Notes: generated from the letters alone by a model not told the origin. Shown: positions 16,365-26,943, numbered from the stretch's first letter. The stretch: 64,000 nucleotides of DNA from an uncultured Spirochaetaceae bacterium (GCA_902778325.1 CACYWZ010000006.1:16624-80623); one strand, 5' to 3'. A program made the numbers and translations.

Positions 16365-18501
16365 GCAGATGAACGCAGTCTTCCTTGAGGAAGCAACAGA
16401 ATTACTCGACAACCTTGAAGGTCAGCTTCTTGCTCTTGAAGAAGATCCTCAAAACACAGAAACTATTGGTGCAGTTTTCCGCGCTATGCACACGATAAAA
16501 GGCTCAGCTGCAATGTTCGGCTTTGATGCAGTTTCGCATTTTACGCACGAAATTGAAAGCACTTTTGACCTCGTGAGAAACGGAATTGTGCCTGTAACGC
16601 ACGAGCTTATCAATTTCACGCTCTCAGCGCGCGACCATATTCGAGATTTGCTTGTTTCAAATCCTGTTTCCCCAGAACTTCAAGCAGTTTCGGACAAAAT
16701 CGTTTCGTCTTTCCAAAATTACGTCGCTCCATACAAAAAAGATGGCGCACAAAATCAAGAAAACAACGCAAAGCAGCAAACTGAGTCCGCTCCAGAACCA
16801 CAAAAAGCAAGCAGAGGCGGAAACGAGACTACATGGCGCATAATGTTCAGACCTTCAGCAGAGATTATGAAAAATGGAACACGTCCTGCGCTTCTTATCA
16901 AGGAACTAACAGAACTCGGAACTGCGACAGTCGTTCCGTTTTACGAAACTCTTCCGCCATTGAGCGAAATGGACGCCGAGAAATGCTATTTTTCTTGGGA
17001 CGTGATTTTGACAACAGAAAAGAGCGAAAATGATATTCAAGACGTTTTCATCTTTCTTGACAATGATTCAAAAGTCACTTTTGAAAAAATCGATATTGGT
17101 TCTTCAGCAAACAAGAAAATTGGTGAAATTCTTGTTGACCGCCACGAAATAAATCGCGCAGAGCTCGACAATCTTATTGCACAACAGAAAAAGCTTGGAC
17201 AACTTCTTGTTGAAAACACAAGCATTTCAAAGCAGCAGATTCAAAGCGCGCTTGCTGAGCAGGAACATATCACAAAAATCATTTCTGAAAGCAACAAGCC
17301 AAAACCGTCTAGCACGCAGACACCACAGACAAATCAGTCAATTCGCGTGAGCAGCGAAAAACTTGACCAGCTGATTGACCTTGTTGGCGAAATGGTTACG
17401 TTCAATGCACGACTTGGACAACTTGCCCAAGATATGAAACTTTCGCAACTCACAAGTTTGAGCGAATTAAGTGAGCGTCTTATTTTGAGCCTTCGCGACA
17501 CATCTATGGACATGCGAATGCTTCCGATTGGCACTATTTTCAGTCGTTTCCGCCGTCTTGTCAGAGACCTTTCGAATGAACTTGGGAAAAATATCGAAAT
17601 GGTGACAGAAGGTGCTGAAACAGAACTGGACAAAACTGTTATCGAAAAGCTCAATGACCCGCTTGTACATTTGATTCGAAATGCAGCCGACCATGGTGTT
17701 GAAACACCAGACGTACGCTTGGCAGCAGGAAAAAATCCGCAGGGAACAATCACGCTTTCGGCGAAACACGCAGGCGCATTTGTTCTTATCACGATCGCAG
17801 ATGATGGTGCGGGAATCAATCGCGAACGAGTAAGACAAAAAGGTATTGAAAAAGGCTTGATAAAAGCAGACGACAAACTTAGCGACTCAGAAATCGACGA
17901 ACTTATTTTCCGACCAGGATTTTCAACAGCGGCAAAAGTCTCTGATATTTCTGGACGCGGAGTTGGAATGGACGTTGTTAAGCGCAATATCACGACTCTT
18001 GGTGGCACAATCGCAATCGAAAGCAATCCAGGACACGGAAGCGCATTCATATTAAAGATTCCGTTGACACTTGCAATCATCGAAGGAATGCTCGTCTCAA
18101 TCGGCAAAAACAAATACGTCATTCCGCTCACAAATGTGGACGAGTGTCTTGAATATGAACCAGAAGACAAAGACGCAGACGGAATGTGCTCTCACATTAC
18201 AGCACGAGGACAATTCTTGCCGTGCATCAATATGCGCAATTACTTTGATGAAGAGGGAGAAGCTCCGAAAGAAGAGCAAGTTGTTGTTGTTAACGACCAA
18301 AACTCAAAAATCGGTATCATAGTGGACAAAGTTATCGGAAATCATCAGACCGTAATAAAGCCACTTGGAAAATTATACAAAAACATTGAAGGCTTATCTG
18401 GCGCAACAATTTTGGGCGACGGCTCAGTTGCGCTTATTTTCGATGTGTTCAAACTTTCTGCCGTCGTACATCGCTTGGAGAATGAGCATATAAACAGATG
18501 A
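16357..18501 (+). CDS. cheA: CheA chemotaxis histidine kinase
   Basis: 714 residues. The N-terminal HPt domain has M-H-T-I-K-G-S with the phosphorylated histidine at H45. A P2-like domain spans ~155-250. An unusual linker at ~250-310 has a repeated G-E-I-L-V / G-Q-L-L-V helical motif. The P3 dimerisation helices start near 328. The ATPase domain has the N box (H-L-I-R-N-A-A-D-H-G near 435), D-D-G-A-G-I near 487 and G-R-G-V-G-M-D-V-V near 532. A C-terminal CheW-like P5 domain follows. CheA autophosphorylates under receptor control and feeds CheY and CheB. Overlaps the STAS gene by 8 bp and cheR by 4 bp. Confidence 0.97.
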   Translation: MLEQMNAVFLEEATELLDNLEGQLLALEEDPQNTETIGAVFRAMHTIKGSAAMFGFDAVSHFTHEIESTFDLVRNGIVPVTHELINFTLSARDHIRDLLVSNPVSPELQAVSDKIVSSFQNYVAPYKKDGAQNQENNAKQQTESAPEPQKASRGGNETTWRIMFRPSAEIMKNGTRPALLIKELTELGTATVVPFYETLPPLSEMDAEKCYFSWDVILTTEKSENDIQDVFIFLDNDSKVTFEKIDIGSSANKKIGEILVDRHEINRAELDNLIAQQKKLGQLLVENTSISKQQIQSALAEQEHITKIISESNKPKPSSTQTPQTNQSIRVSSEKLDQLIDLVGEMVTFNARLGQLAQDMKLSQLTSLSELSERLILSLRDTSMDMRMLPIGTIFSRFRRLVRDLSNELGKNIEMVTEGAETELDKTVIEKLNDPLVHLIRNAADHGVETPDVRLAAGKNPQGTITLSAKHAGAFVLITIADDGAGINRERVRQKGIEKGLIKADDKLSDSEIDELIFRPGFSTAAKVSDISGRGVGMDVVKRNITTLGGTIAIESNPGHGSAFILKIPLTLAIIEGMLVSIGKNKYVIPLTNVDECLEYEPEDKDADGMCSHITARGQFLPCINMRNYFDEEGEAPKEEQVVVVNDQNSKIGIIVDKVIGNHQTVIKPLGKLYKNIEGLSGATILGDGSVALIFDVFKLSAVVHRLENEHINR

Positions 18502-19364
18502 GTAGCTATCTTTCAAGTATAAAACAAGACAACTCATTTATTCTCAGCGACGTACAATTCAATAAAATAGCGCAATTCATGGAAGACAACGTTGGAATAA
18601 AAATGCCAGAATCAAAAAAGTTGATGATTCAGGCACGACTTTCCAGCAGACTCAAAGCGCTTCAGTTTTCTAATTTCAATCAGTACATCAATTACGTTTT
18701 TGCAAATCACAAAGACGGACAAGAAGAGATGATACTGATGATTGATGCACTGACCACAAATCTTACGCATTTTTTTCGTGAAAACTCTCACTTTGAATAT
18801 CTTACTTCATCCGTCCTTCCAGAATTTCACTCACAAGGTTTCAGGAGTCTTGATATTTGGTCAGCGGGATGCTCTTCGGGTGAAGAGCCATACACACTTT
18901 CAATCGTTATGAACGAATTTTTAAGAACGCACCCCCAGTTTTTCTCAGATTTCAAAATTCTTGCAACCGATATTTCAACAAAAGTGCTCTCAAAAGCGAT
19001 GAATGCAGTTTATGCAATGTCGTCGGTGGACAAACTTTCGTATGAAATGAAAAAGAGATATTTTCTCAGAAGCTGCAACAAAGAAAAAGCGCTAGTTCGT
19101 GTGAAAGAGAACATACGAAACAGTGTAACTTTTCAGCGGCTTAACTTTATGGACAAAGATTATTCGATATGTGGTATGAAGAATATCATATTCTGTCGGA
19201 ACGTGCTGATATATTTTGACAAGCCCACACAAGAAGCCGTAGTGCGAAAACTTGTCAACCAGTTAGTTCCCGGCGGCTATCTGTTTCTTGGACACTCCGA
19301 AACAATATTCGGAATGAACCTTCCGCTCAAAAATATGGCGCCGACAGTGTTCAAGAAAATATGA
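18498..19364 (+). CDS. cheR: CheR chemoreceptor methyltransferase
   Basis: 288 residues. An N-terminal helical domain (to ~90) precedes a SAM-dependent methyltransferase domain with D-I-W-S-A-G-C-S-S-G-E-E-P-Y-T near 122-136, the CheR SAM-binding signature, and I-I-F-C-R-N-V-L-I-Y-F-D near 230. It methylates receptor glutamates with S-adenosylmethionine. Start overlaps the cheA stop (ATGA). Both canonical receptors nearby end in a pentapeptide of the kind that tethers some CheR proteins. Confidence 0.95.
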   Translation: MSSYLSSIKQDNSFILSDVQFNKIAQFMEDNVGIKMPESKKLMIQARLSSRLKALQFSNFNQYINYVFANHKDGQEEMILMIDALTTNLTHFFRENSHFEYLTSSVLPEFHSQGFRSLDIWSAGCSSGEEPYTLSIVMNEFLRTHPQFFSDFKILATDISTKVLSKAMNAVYAMSSVDKLSYEMKKRYFLRSCNKEKALVRVKENIRNSVTFQRLNFMDKDYSICGMKNIIFCRNVLIYFDKPTQEAVVRKLVNQLVPGGYLFLGHSETIFGMNLPLKNMAPTVFKKI

Positions 19365-19379
19365 TGAGAGGGAATAAAT

Positions 19380-20567
19380 ATGGCAATAAAGGTATTAATC
19401 ATTGATGATTCTGCGCTTGTTCGTCAAACAATGTCCGACGTTCTCAATCTCGACCCTGAAATCAAGGTTATTGCTACAGCCTCAGACCCGATTTTTGGTG
19501 TAAAAAAGATTCAGCAAGAGCGCCCGGACGTTATTATCCTCGATATCGAAATGGCAAGAATGGACGGATTGACGTTTTTGAAAAAACTGAACGCCACCGT
19601 TGACCCAATCCCAGTCGTCGTGTGTTCGGCAGGAGCAGAAAAGGGAAGCGCAAACGCAGTGAAAGCTCTCGAATATGGCGCTTGCGATGTCATTGACAAA
19701 CCGTCCCTCGGAACAAAGAAGTTCATAGAAGAATCCCGCACAATAATCGGAGATGCAGTAAAAGCCGCTTACAAAAGCACAGGAAAACTCAAAAGCCTTA
19801 TTCCTTCCGCGCTCACAGGAAAGCGAATGCACTCCACAAGCCAAGAAAATCCTGAAAAGAAAGACGCAAGACCGACAATTTCTTCAGCGCTTGGAAAAGG
19901 CGAAGGAAGATTCAGCGACCACGTTCAGCCAAAGCTTTCCGCGGACGTTATCCTCGAAAAACCAGAAGCCGGAAACTTCACGGTGCTCAAAACATCAGAG
20001 CGCGTTGTTGTCGTTGGCGCAAGTACAGGCGGAACAGAAGCGCTCAAAGACTTTTTGGAGATGCTTCCAGAAAATGCGCCGGGAATCGTTATCGTTCAGC
20101 ATATGCCAAAGCACTTTACAGCGGCATTCGCTGAACGATTGAACGGACTTTGCAAAATCACAGTCAAAGAAGCAGAAGATGGAGATGATGTTATTGCAGG
20201 ACGCGCGCTTATCGCTCCTGGCGACTTTCACACACTTCTCAAAAGAGACGGCAACCGTTATTATGTTGAAGTCAAACAAGGTCCGCTTGTCTCACGCCAC
20301 AGACCGAGCGTCGATGTTCTTTTTCGTAGCGCGGCACGCTATGCAGGACAGAATGCTGTTGGTATAATTATGACAGGAATGGGCGACGACGGCGCTCATG
20401 GAATGAAAGAGATGCACGACACAGGTTCTTTTACGATTGCGCAGGACGAAGCGACGTGCATAGTTTACGGAATGCCCGGAGAAGCCGTAAAACTTGGAGG
20501 CGTCGACAAAATAGTGCCGCTTCCGGACATTGCGAAAGCAATGCTTGATGCTGTGAACAAAAAATAA
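19380..20567 (+). CDS. cheB: CheB protein-glutamate methylesterase/deamidase
   Basis: 395 residues. The receiver domain has the acid pair D9-D10, phosphoacceptor D55 and conserved K107-P. A linker follows (~145-200), then the methylesterase domain with the catalytic triad S215 (G-A-S-T-G-G), H241 (Q-H-M-P) and D336 (G-M-G-D-D-G). Phosphorylation by CheA activates removal of receptor methyl groups. It starts 15 bases after cheR with GAGGG upstream. Confidence 0.96.
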   Translation: MAIKVLIIDDSALVRQTMSDVLNLDPEIKVIATASDPIFGVKKIQQERPDVIILDIEMARMDGLTFLKKLNATVDPIPVVVCSAGAEKGSANAVKALEYGACDVIDKPSLGTKKFIEESRTIIGDAVKAAYKSTGKLKSLIPSALTGKRMHSTSQENPEKKDARPTISSALGKGEGRFSDHVQPKLSADVILEKPEAGNFTVLKTSERVVVVGASTGGTEALKDFLEMLPENAPGIVIVQHMPKHFTAAFAERLNGLCKITVKEAEDGDDVIAGRALIAPGDFHTLLKRDGNRYYVEVKQGPLVSRHRPSVDVLFRSAARYAGQNAVGIIMTGMGDDGAHGMKEMHDTGSFTIAQDEATCIVYGMPGEAVKLGGVDKIVPLPDIAKAMLDAVNKK

Positions 20568-20618
20568 GAGCCACAGGCTCGTTTGTTTGAGAATATACAT
20601 TTTACAGGAGTTTTTACT

Positions 20619-20987
20619 ATGGCAGAAAAAAAGATACTTGCGGTTGACGATTCAGTTTCAATTAGAAAAAGCCTGAGTTTCATTTTGGGACAGGAAGGCT
20701 TTGAAGTCGTCGAAGCAGAAGATGGCGTGGACGCGCTTGAAAAGGCGCAAGCGGAAAAGTTTTCGCTTATCATCACCGACATCAATATGCCAAGAATGGA
20801 CGGAATTGAGCTCACAAAGCAAATCAGAAAGACACAGGGCTACAAGTTCACGCCAATCATCGCCCTCACAACAGAAAACCAGCAGGAAAAAATGCAGGAA
20901 GGAAAAGAAGCAGGCGCGACAGGTTGGATTGTAAAGCCGTTCACAGCAGAAAAACTTCTTGCAGTCGTAAAAAAGATTGTAGGCTAA
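20619..20987 (+). CDS. cheY: CheY response regulator
   Basis: 122 residues from the ATG at 20619, preceded by ACAGGAG. A single receiver domain with D10-D11, phosphoacceptor D54 (I-I-T-D-I-N-M-P) and the conserved lysine in I-V-K-P-F near 104. It carries the signal from CheA to the flagellar switch. No dedicated phosphatase gene (cheX, cheC or cheZ) follows; the 42-bp type array B begins 20 bases downstream. Confidence 0.9.
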   Translation: MAEKKILAVDDSVSIRKSLSFILGQEGFEVVEAEDGVDALEKAQAEKFSLIITDINMPRMDGIELTKQIRKTQGYKFTPIIALTTENQQEKMQEGKEAGATGWIVKPFTAEKLLAVVKKIVG

Positions 20988-21007
20988 AAGAAGCGTGAAA
21001 CAGGTCA

Positions 21008-21440
21008 CTAAATTTTGAGCGAGGTCAAAAAAACAAAAAATTAGCCCGCTCAAAATTTAGCGAGCAAGAAAATTTGAAAAGACGAACTCACACTAAATAT
21101 TGTGAGCTCAAAAAAAGAAAAGTCGGACTCGCATTAAACAATGTGAGCAAGAAAAATTGAAAAGTCGGGCTCACACTAAATATTGTGAGGTCAAAAAAAG
21201 AAAAGTCGAACTCACATTAAACAATGTGAGCAAGAAAAATTGAAAAGACGAGCTCACATTAAATATTGTGAGGTCAAAAAAAGAAAAGTCGAACTCGCAT
21301 TAAACAATGTGAGCAAGAAAAGAGAAAAGTCGAGGTCGCTCTAAATAGAGTGAGAGCAAAAAAGCGAAAAGTTCGCTCGCTCTATTTAGAATGGGCTTGA
21401 AAAAAGCAAAAAGATGAGGTCGCTCTAAATAGAGTCAGCA
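21008..21440. repeat. Array B: 40-43 bp tandem repeat, about ten copies, in the leader of the receptor gene
   Basis: It opens with a 14-base perfect inverted repeat (21008-21021 with 21047-21060, core CTAAATTTTGAGCG). Units then start at about 21047, 21087, 21128, 21170, 21211, 21253, 21294, 21336, 21377 and 21420, spacing 40-43. Each holds a dyad plus an A-rich linker of the type AAGAAAAGTCG. The dyad changes along the array: CTCACA-TGTGAG, CTCGCAT-ATGTGAG, then CTCT-AGAG. The array ends about 20 bases before the receptor start codon and so lies in its 5' leader or promoter. Confidence 0.9.
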
Positions 21441-21459
21441 CAGACAAGGAGAATAGAGT

Positions 21460-23595
21460 ATGAAGTCATTAAAAACCAAGATTATTCTGGCGTTTGCGGC
21501 ACTTTCCATTGGACTTGGCGCAATTCTCTTTAACGTTTCGATGACGTTCTCGGACAAGGCGGTGTCGGACACGACGCTTTCAAACTTCGAGATTATCGCC
21601 GAGAACATTGCTCAGTATCTCAATGTCAATTTCAACAAAGAGCTTGTTCTTGTGGAATCTATCGCACGCAGAAAAACGATGAAAAGTACCGATATTCCGC
21701 TTCTTGAAAAGGCTTTGTCTGTTGCAGGCGACGTTGATTTGAACGAGGGGCATCGCTATTTTGTTCTTGTTGACACAAGCGGAGAAGGCTTTAACAGCGA
21801 GGGAAAGGCTGTCAACATCAAAGACCGCGACTATTTTCAGAAGGCGGTGAAAGGCGAGAATGCCGTGAGCGAGCCGGTTACGAGCAAGTTGCAAAATGTT
21901 GCTTCTATGCTCTATGCAACGCCTATGAAAGACGATAACGGCAACATCATCGGCGTTATTTGTCTTAATAAGTCCATTGATATGCTAAGCCGCCTTTGCA
22001 CTGCGCTCACTGTAGGAAAATCAGGTCATCCTTTTATCATCACGAAAAGCACTGGAGAAATTGTCGGCTGCTCTTCAGGCGTAACTTGGGTCGAAGACCA
22101 CGCAACTTTCTCGCAACTCGCTCAGGAAAACAGCGGATACAAAGAACTTGCCGAAATCTCAGAGCTTATGAAGCTTGGAAAAACCGGCTCTCAGAAAATC
22201 AAGTTCATGAAAAAGAGCTATTTTATTTCATACCGTCCGATTATGACGACAAACTTTGCGATGGCGGTTTTGGCGAGCGTCAACGACTTCAGCGACGATT
22301 TGAGAGCAATGGCGTTCTCGCTTGCAATTGTTACAATCATCATTCTTGTGCTTGCGATTGCGTTCGGCATCTGGTTTGCTAACGGCATTGCAAATCCTGT
22401 CGCTGTGATTACCGAAAGCCTTGAGGACATTGCGGACGGAGACCTCACGCTTGAGGGCGTAACGGTCGATACTCGCGAAAAAATCTGCGCGCGAAAGGAC
22501 GAAATCGGGCGCATGGGAAACGCGCTTAACAATATGGTGCTGTCTGTGACCCACACTGTGAAAACTGTGAAGTCCATCGCTGAGCAGGTGCGCGAAGGCA
22601 GCGAGCAAATCAGTTCTTCAAGTCAGAGCGTTTCATCTGGTGCAAGCGAGCAGGCTGCATCAACGGAAGAGATGAGCGCCACAATGGAGCAGATGGCAAG
22701 CAACATCAAGCAAAACGCTGCAAATGCGTCAAAGACGGGCAACATCGCCTTAAAGACAGCGCAAGACAGCAGCGCGGGCGGCAAGGCTGTTCAGGAATCG
22801 CTTGAGGCTGTAAAAGAAATTTCTAGCAAAATCGGCATTATCGAGGATATTTCAAGTCAGACAAACCTTCTCGCTCTCAATGCGGCTATCGAAGCGGCGC
22901 GTGCGGGCGAGGCAGGAAAGGGCTTCGCGGTTGTTGCAAGCGAAATCAGAAAGCTCGCGGAGAGAAGCGCTATTGCTGCTGGTGAAATCAGCAAGATTTC
23001 AGCGAACACGCTCAAAGTTTCAGAGCATGCAGGCGAGATGATTCAAAGCGTTATTCCTGCTATTGAGCAAACAACGCAGCTTGTTGAAGACATCGCTGTT
23101 GCAAGCAAAGAACAGGATTCTGGTGCTGAGCAGGTAACGCTCGCTATAACGCAACTCGACACAGTTGTTCAGCAAAATGCAAGCGCTGCCGAAGAAATGG
23201 CGGCAATGGCGGAAGAGCTTTCTGCAAATTCGGAAAAACTTGTTTCTGCAATAAGCGTGTTCCGCGTTGACAATGAGCCACTCGACGACATGGGTGAATC
23301 TGTGAGCGCAACAAGAAGCGCACCTCAGCGCCGACAAGTTGCCGCCTCCCCTGCTCCTGCGAGAGCGGTCTCACCAAAGCCTCCGCTTTCAAGCGCGGCA
23401 ACAAAAAAAGTGAGCGCAACACAAGAGCGCGAAAAAAATGCAGCTCCACAGAGCGAAAGCAGTAGCACTGATGAAAAAGACGCAACTGAAAAGCCTTCTG
23501 CACAGTCACAAAAAGGCGCATCCTCTTCTTCAAAGCCTACAATACAGTCGATGTTCGCGAATGCAATAAGCGATGCGGATTTCGAGGAGTTCTAG
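21460..23595 (+). CDS. Methyl-accepting chemotaxis protein with Cache-type sensor
   Basis: 711 residues. TM1 is ~8-28, the periplasmic sensor ~29-283 has Cache features (Y-F-V-L-V-D-T, then [11 protein letters not shown], then [14 protein letters not shown]), TM2 ~285-307, HAMP to ~365, and a cytoplasmic signalling domain whose tip (near 463-500) has the canonical [17 protein letters not shown] ~90-residue disordered Ser/Ala/Lys tail ends in D-F-E-E-F, which fits the CheR-docking pentapeptide pattern x-[HFYW]-x-x-[HFYW]. GGAGA precedes the ATG. Confidence 0.95.
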   Translation: MKSLKTKIILAFAALSIGLGAILFNVSMTFSDKAVSDTTLSNFEIIAENIAQYLNVNFNKELVLVESIARRKTMKSTDIPLLEKALSVAGDVDLNEGHRYFVLVDTSGEGFNSEGKAVNIKDRDYFQKAVKGENAVSEPVTSKLQNVASMLYATPMKDDNGNIIGVICLNKSIDMLSRLCTALTVGKSGHPFIITKSTGEIVGCSSGVTWVEDHATFSQLAQENSGYKELAEISELMKLGKTGSQKIKFMKKSYFISYRPIMTTNFAMAVLASVNDFSDDLRAMAFSLAIVTIIILVLAIAFGIWFANGIANPVAVITESLEDIADGDLTLEGVTVDTREKICARKDEIGRMGNALNNMVLSVTHTVKTVKSIAEQVREGSEQISSSSQSVSSGASEQAASTEEMSATMEQMASNIKQNAANASKTGNIALKTAQDSSAGGKAVQESLEAVKEISSKIGIIEDISSQTNLLALNAAIEAARAGEAGKGFAVVASEIRKLAERSAIAAGEISKISANTLKVSEHAGEMIQSVIPAIEQTTQLVEDIAVASKEQDSGAEQVTLAITQLDTVVQQNASAAEEMAAMAEELSANSEKLVSAISVFRVDNEPLDDMGESVSATRSAPQRRQVAASPAPARAVSPKPPLSSAATKKVSATQEREKNAAPQSESSSTDEKDATEKPSAQSQKGASSSSKPTIQSMFANAISDADFEEF

Positions 23596-23623
23596 GATAT
23601 TTTGGGGAGAGTGAAAAGTAGCA

Positions 23624-24121
23624 ATGTCTGAGCAGTTCTTGACTTTCAAAGTGGGAAACGCACAATATGCGGTGAGCGTGTTCAAAGTACTAGAAGTGCT
23701 TCCGTACACGCCGCCGCAGACTTTGCCTTGTCCCGACCCGCTGATTGCAGGAATAATCCGTTCTCGCGGAAAAAATATTGCGATTGTTCGTCTCCGCGAG
23801 AAATTCGGGCAAAAGGGAAAAGAGCCTGACAAAGATACGAGAATCGTTGTTTTTGAAATCCGCAACAACGGAACGGAAACACTTTTCGGAGGGCTTGCGG
23901 ATTGTGTCAACGAGGTCATCACGTTGGATTTGGAGGAAGAAGAGCCTCCTCCACCGATGGGCAAAAGTATTGCCTCTCGATTTATAAGCGGTGTTGGCAG
24001 ACGCAATGGCGAATACATCTTTATTTTGAATGCGGACACGATCTTTTCTCCAGACGAACTTGAAACGATTTGTGATGCTGTAATCACGGCAAAATCGGAG
24101 GACAATAATGAAATTGAATAA
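23624..24121 (+). CDS. cheW: CheW-like coupling protein (second)
   Basis: 165 residues. One CheW domain: [11 protein letters not shown] near 15-25, a variable loop, [13 protein letters not shown] near 46, and [10 protein letters not shown] near 89. It has an unusual acidic/proline insertion (E-E-E-E-P-P-P-P) near 106. It overlaps the next receptor gene by 14 bp, which suggests it is the dedicated coupler of that receptor. Confidence 0.88.
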   Translation: MSEQFLTFKVGNAQYAVSVFKVLEVLPYTPPQTLPCPDPLIAGIIRSRGKNIAIVRLREKFGQKGKEPDKDTRIVVFEIRNNGTETLFGGLADCVNEVITLDLEEEEPPPPMGKSIASRFISGVGRRNGEYIFILNADTIFSPDELETICDAVITAKSEDNNEIE

Positions 24122-25808
24122 TATAAAAATTGGTCAAAAGTTGTATATTTGCTTTGTGTCTCTTGTCATTGTTCTTGTTGCCGAGAGCGCTGTAATGCAG
24201 CGTTTGACAACGGCGGTGCGTGTTCAGGGCGAAAAAATCAGAACACAATCGCAGGATTTTGTCTATTTGCCCTCTCAGCTAGCTTCATTCAACAAGGAAC
24301 TCCAGACAATACTTTATGATTTGACGATTTTGATTCCGCGCGGTTCTGCGGATAGCGCAATCCGTGGCGACATCGAAGCGCTTCAGGGCGTTGAGGACGG
24401 ATTTTCAGCAAAAATTGACGCGCTCGACCTCCCGATTGAAGCGCAAAAAATTTGGGAAGCGGTAAAAATAAAGAGAAGCGAAATCAGAGAAAGAAGAGCA
24501 AAATGGCTCGACAGCGCTTTTTCAAAAACAGGAATCACTAATGATGCAGTTGACGACCTTGAAGCAATCACGCTTCTTGCACGCGCTTACGATGCAGACC
24601 TTGAGAAACTAAAAGAAAAATGCCTTTCGTTCAACGCGAGCCAAAACGCGACATTTGACGCGGCAATCGGAAAATCACAGCGAATCGTAACGCTGATAAC
24701 AGTTTTGATTGTCGCTCTCGTTTCAGTCGCGGTGTGTTTGGTGATTTCCGGAATAAAAAGCCCGCTTTTAATTCTCACAAAGGCGCTCAAAGACGCTGGA
24801 GAGGGCGACTTGCTGTTATCGGAGCTAAACGAAAAAGAGCAGAAAATCCTAAAAGATATGAAAAGAGCGGACGAAATCGGCATTATGGCGCAGTCGTTCT
24901 CAAAAATGCTAAAAACATTTTCGGCGACGCTCAACACGGTCTCTCATGCCTCTCTCCAAATGAAGCACGGCTGTGAGCAAATCAGCGCAACGAGCCAGGC
25001 GGTTTCAACGGGCGCGAGCGAGCAGGCGGCTTCAACAGAAGAGATGAGCGCCACAATGGAGCAGATGGCAAGCAACATAAAGCAAAACGCCGAGAACGCA
25101 GCCAAAACAGGCCGAATCGCCGAGAAAACAAGCGAAGACACAAAAACTGGCGGAGAAGCCGTGAACAAGGCAATGCTCGCAGTGCGGGAAATCGCGGAGA
25201 AAATCACGATTATCGGAGAAATTGCAAGCCAGACAAACCTGCTTGCGCTTAACGCCGCAATCGAAGCCGCTCGTGCGGGAGAAGCTGGAAAGGGATTCGC
25301 CGTCGTTGCAAGCGAGGTCAGAAAACTTGCGGAGCGCAGCTCACATTCGGCAGACGAAATCACGCAACTTTCGCAGAACACGATTGAAAGAGCGGAAGAG
25401 GCAAGCGCGTTCATAAACGATATTATTCCAAACGTCGAATCAACAGCGCACCTTGTTGACGAAATCGTCCACGCAAGCCGCGAGCAAGACAAAGGCGCGG
25501 AGCAAGTCAGCACAGCGATAACGCAGCTCGACAGCGTCGTTCAGCAAAACGCCTCCGCTTCCGAGCAACTTGCGGCAATGGCGCAGGAACTTTCGTCAAA
25601 CGCAAAAGACCTCGTGAAAGCGGTAAGTTTTTTCAAGCTGGAAAAAGATTTTTCCGCAGATACAGTTTTGTCAAACATACACGAATCGGCGGCGTCAGAG
25701 GCGTTCGCAAAACGAGCAGCGCAGATGAGAGAGAAAACCGAGGAGATGAAGGCAAAACGAAAGAGCAAAAAGGCTTTGAATAACGACAGTCACTTTGAAG
25801 AGTTCTAA
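24108..25808 (+). CDS. Methyl-accepting chemotaxis protein with four-helix-bundle sensor
   Basis: 566 residues. TM1 ~13-32, a helical periplasmic domain of ~160 residues with no Cache signature (four-helix-bundle type), TM2 ~194-216, HAMP, and a signalling domain with the canonical tip near 380. It shares long stretches with the receptor at 21460 ([13 protein letters not shown]), so the cytoplasmic halves are recent relatives while the sensors differ. It ends H-F-E-E-F, again matching the CheR-docking pentapeptide pattern. Confidence 0.94.
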   Translation: MKLNNIKIGQKLYICFVSLVIVLVAESAVMQRLTTAVRVQGEKIRTQSQDFVYLPSQLASFNKELQTILYDLTILIPRGSADSAIRGDIEALQGVEDGFSAKIDALDLPIEAQKIWEAVKIKRSEIRERRAKWLDSAFSKTGITNDAVDDLEAITLLARAYDADLEKLKEKCLSFNASQNATFDAAIGKSQRIVTLITVLIVALVSVAVCLVISGIKSPLLILTKALKDAGEGDLLLSELNEKEQKILKDMKRADEIGIMAQSFSKMLKTFSATLNTVSHASLQMKHGCEQISATSQAVSTGASEQAASTEEMSATMEQMASNIKQNAENAAKTGRIAEKTSEDTKTGGEAVNKAMLAVREIAEKITIIGEIASQTNLLALNAAIEAARAGEAGKGFAVVASEVRKLAERSSHSADEITQLSQNTIERAEEASAFINDIIPNVESTAHLVDEIVHASREQDKGAEQVSTAITQLDSVVQQNASASEQLAAMAQELSSNAKDLVKAVSFFKLEKDFSADTVLSNIHESAASEAFAKRAAQMREKTEEMKAKRKSKKALNNDSHFEEF

Positions 25809-25819
25809 GGAGGCTTTTT

Positions 25820-26308
25820 GTGACAAAACAGTATCTTACATTTTCGCTTAACAGCAAAATCTACGCTATAAATGTGTTTCAGGTTCAGGAAGTCCTCACA
25901 TACGTTGAGCCGACAAAGCTTCCCTGCACCGCCGCCCACATCGAAGGGCTGATAAACTCGCGAAACCAGGGCATCACAGTCGTGAACTTTCGGAAAAAGT
26001 TCGCTCTCGAAGACTGCGAAGTGACGAAGTTCACGCGAATCATCGTTATTGAGCTGCCCTCCCCAACAAGCGAGGACGAAAAGCACGTAACGCTTTTTGG
26101 AGCAGTCGCAGACAGCGTCAACGAAGTCATTGAAATCGATGATGAGATGATTGAGCCGCCGCCAAAGTTCGGAAACGCAATCTCGGCGGAGTTCATCACG
26201 GGCATCTGCAAAAAAGAAGATTCGTTCATTTCAATTCTGGACATTCAAAAGGTTTTCGCCGAAGAGTCAGCGACAACAATTCCGCCAAGCGAAGTGCCAG
26301 CAGAATAA
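25820..26308 (+). CDS. cheW: CheW-like coupling protein (third)
   Basis: 162 residues with a GTG start preceded by AAGGAGG. It is a paralogue of the CheW at 23624 (same Y-A-I-N-V-F-Q-V-Q-E-V opening and same I-E-P-P-P-K-F loop position), about equally distant from the CheW at 15470. Eleven bases separate it from the upstream receptor. A strong terminator follows, so this is the last gene of the chemotaxis transcript. Confidence 0.88.
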   Translation: MTKQYLTFSLNSKIYAINVFQVQEVLTYVEPTKLPCTAAHIEGLINSRNQGITVVNFRKKFALEDCEVTKFTRIIVIELPSPTSEDEKHVTLFGAVADSVNEVIEIDDEMIEPPPKFGNAISAEFITGICKKEDSFISILDIQKVFAEESATTIPPSEVPAE

Positions 26309-26309
26309 A

Positions 26310-26341
26310 AAGAGCGCCCTCAATTTTGAGGGCGTTTTTTT
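26310..26341 (+). terminator. Rho-independent terminator of the chemotaxis locus
   Basis: CGCCCTC (26315-26321) pairs with GAGGGCG (26328-26334) across a 6-base loop, followed by seven T. It lies immediately after the third cheW. Confidence 0.9.
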
Positions 26342-26350
26342 ACCAATTGC

Positions 26351-26592
26351 CCGTCGGAACGTTCGGACAGCGTTTTGGGATTTGGAAAATGCTTGTCGGG
26401 ACGTTCGGTGAGCCTTTTGGGATTTGGAAAATGCTTGTCGGAACGTTCGAGCGACCTTTTGGGATTTGGAAAATGCCCGTCGGAACGTTCGGACAGCCTT
26501 TTGGGATTTGGAAAATGCTCGTCGGAACGTTCGGACAACCTTTTGGGATTTGGAAAATGCTTGTCGGAACGTTCGGTCAGCGTTTTTCCAAA
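26351..26592. repeat. Array C: 42-bp tandem repeat, six copies
   Basis: Units start at 26353, 26395 and 26437 and continue every 42 bp to ~26590. Each holds GTCGGAACGTTCGG, with the perfect palindrome GAACGTTC, followed by CCTTTTGGGATTTGG and AAAATGC. It lies between the chemotaxis terminator and the promoter of the next gene. Both strands are open across it because 42 is divisible by three, but the peptides are only repeat shadows. Confidence 0.9.
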
Positions 26593-26623
26593 ATTGGTTT
26601 TGAAAATGGAAAAGAAAAGGCAT

Positions 26624-26651
26624 TTGATATATTTTGAAAAATGCGTATAAT
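26624..26651 (+). promoter_or_regulatory. sigma-70 type promoter of the DUF5348-like gene
   Basis: TTGATA (26624-26629), 16-base spacer, perfect TATAAT (26646-26651), followed by GAGG and an ATG at 26689. Confidence 0.6.
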
Positions 26652-26688
26652 TTTGCTGATTATCGATTTTTTCACGAGGTATTTTTTT

Positions 26689-26943
26689 ATGGCAGACAAT
26701 AACAGCGAAAAAACAGAAGGAAAACTCGCTTTCGACATTGCGGGCGGCAGATTTTGGATTGTGGTTGACGGAATGGAGACGATTCAGCTCGGTTTTGGCG
26801 ATACTTTCGAGGTGAAAGACGGAGACGGGAACTGGGTTGAGACTGGCATCGAAATCACAAGCGATGCCGACAACAATCTTCTTTTCAAGCTCAAGAACAC
26901 CAATTACGCGGGTATTCTTGACGACCTCGAAGTAAGAAAGTAA
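26689..26943 (+). CDS. small DUF5348-like protein
   Basis: 84 residues from the ATG at 26689, with GAGG upstream; an upstream in-frame extension overlaps the promoter and is rejected. The sequence is beta-rich: G-K-L-A-F-D-I-A-G-G-R-F-W, then G-F-G-D-T-F-E-V-K-D-G-D-G-N-W-V-E-T-G-I-E, and a last G-x-x-D-D-L-E-V-R-K. This order (G-K-L ... G-D-x-x-E-V ... W-V ... V-R) matches DUF5348, a small domain of unknown function. Family assignment from pattern memory. Confidence 0.55.
   Translation: MADNNSEKTEGKLAFDIAGGRFWIVVDGMETIQLGFGDTFEVKDGDGNWVETGIEITSDADNNLLFKLKNTNYAGILDDLEVRK

Noticed and set aside
15953-16396. An N-terminal extension of the first CheW
   Set aside because: The extension runs antisense through the STAS gene; the ATG at 15952 has a good ribosome binding site and gives the normal CheW length.
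17334-18170. A long minus-strand open frame inside cheA
   Set aside because: Antisense shadow of the conserved CheA ATPase domain.
26351-26592. Low-complexity open frames on both strands of array C
   Set aside because: They are translations of the 42-bp repeat with no start site, and the array lies between a terminator and a promoter.
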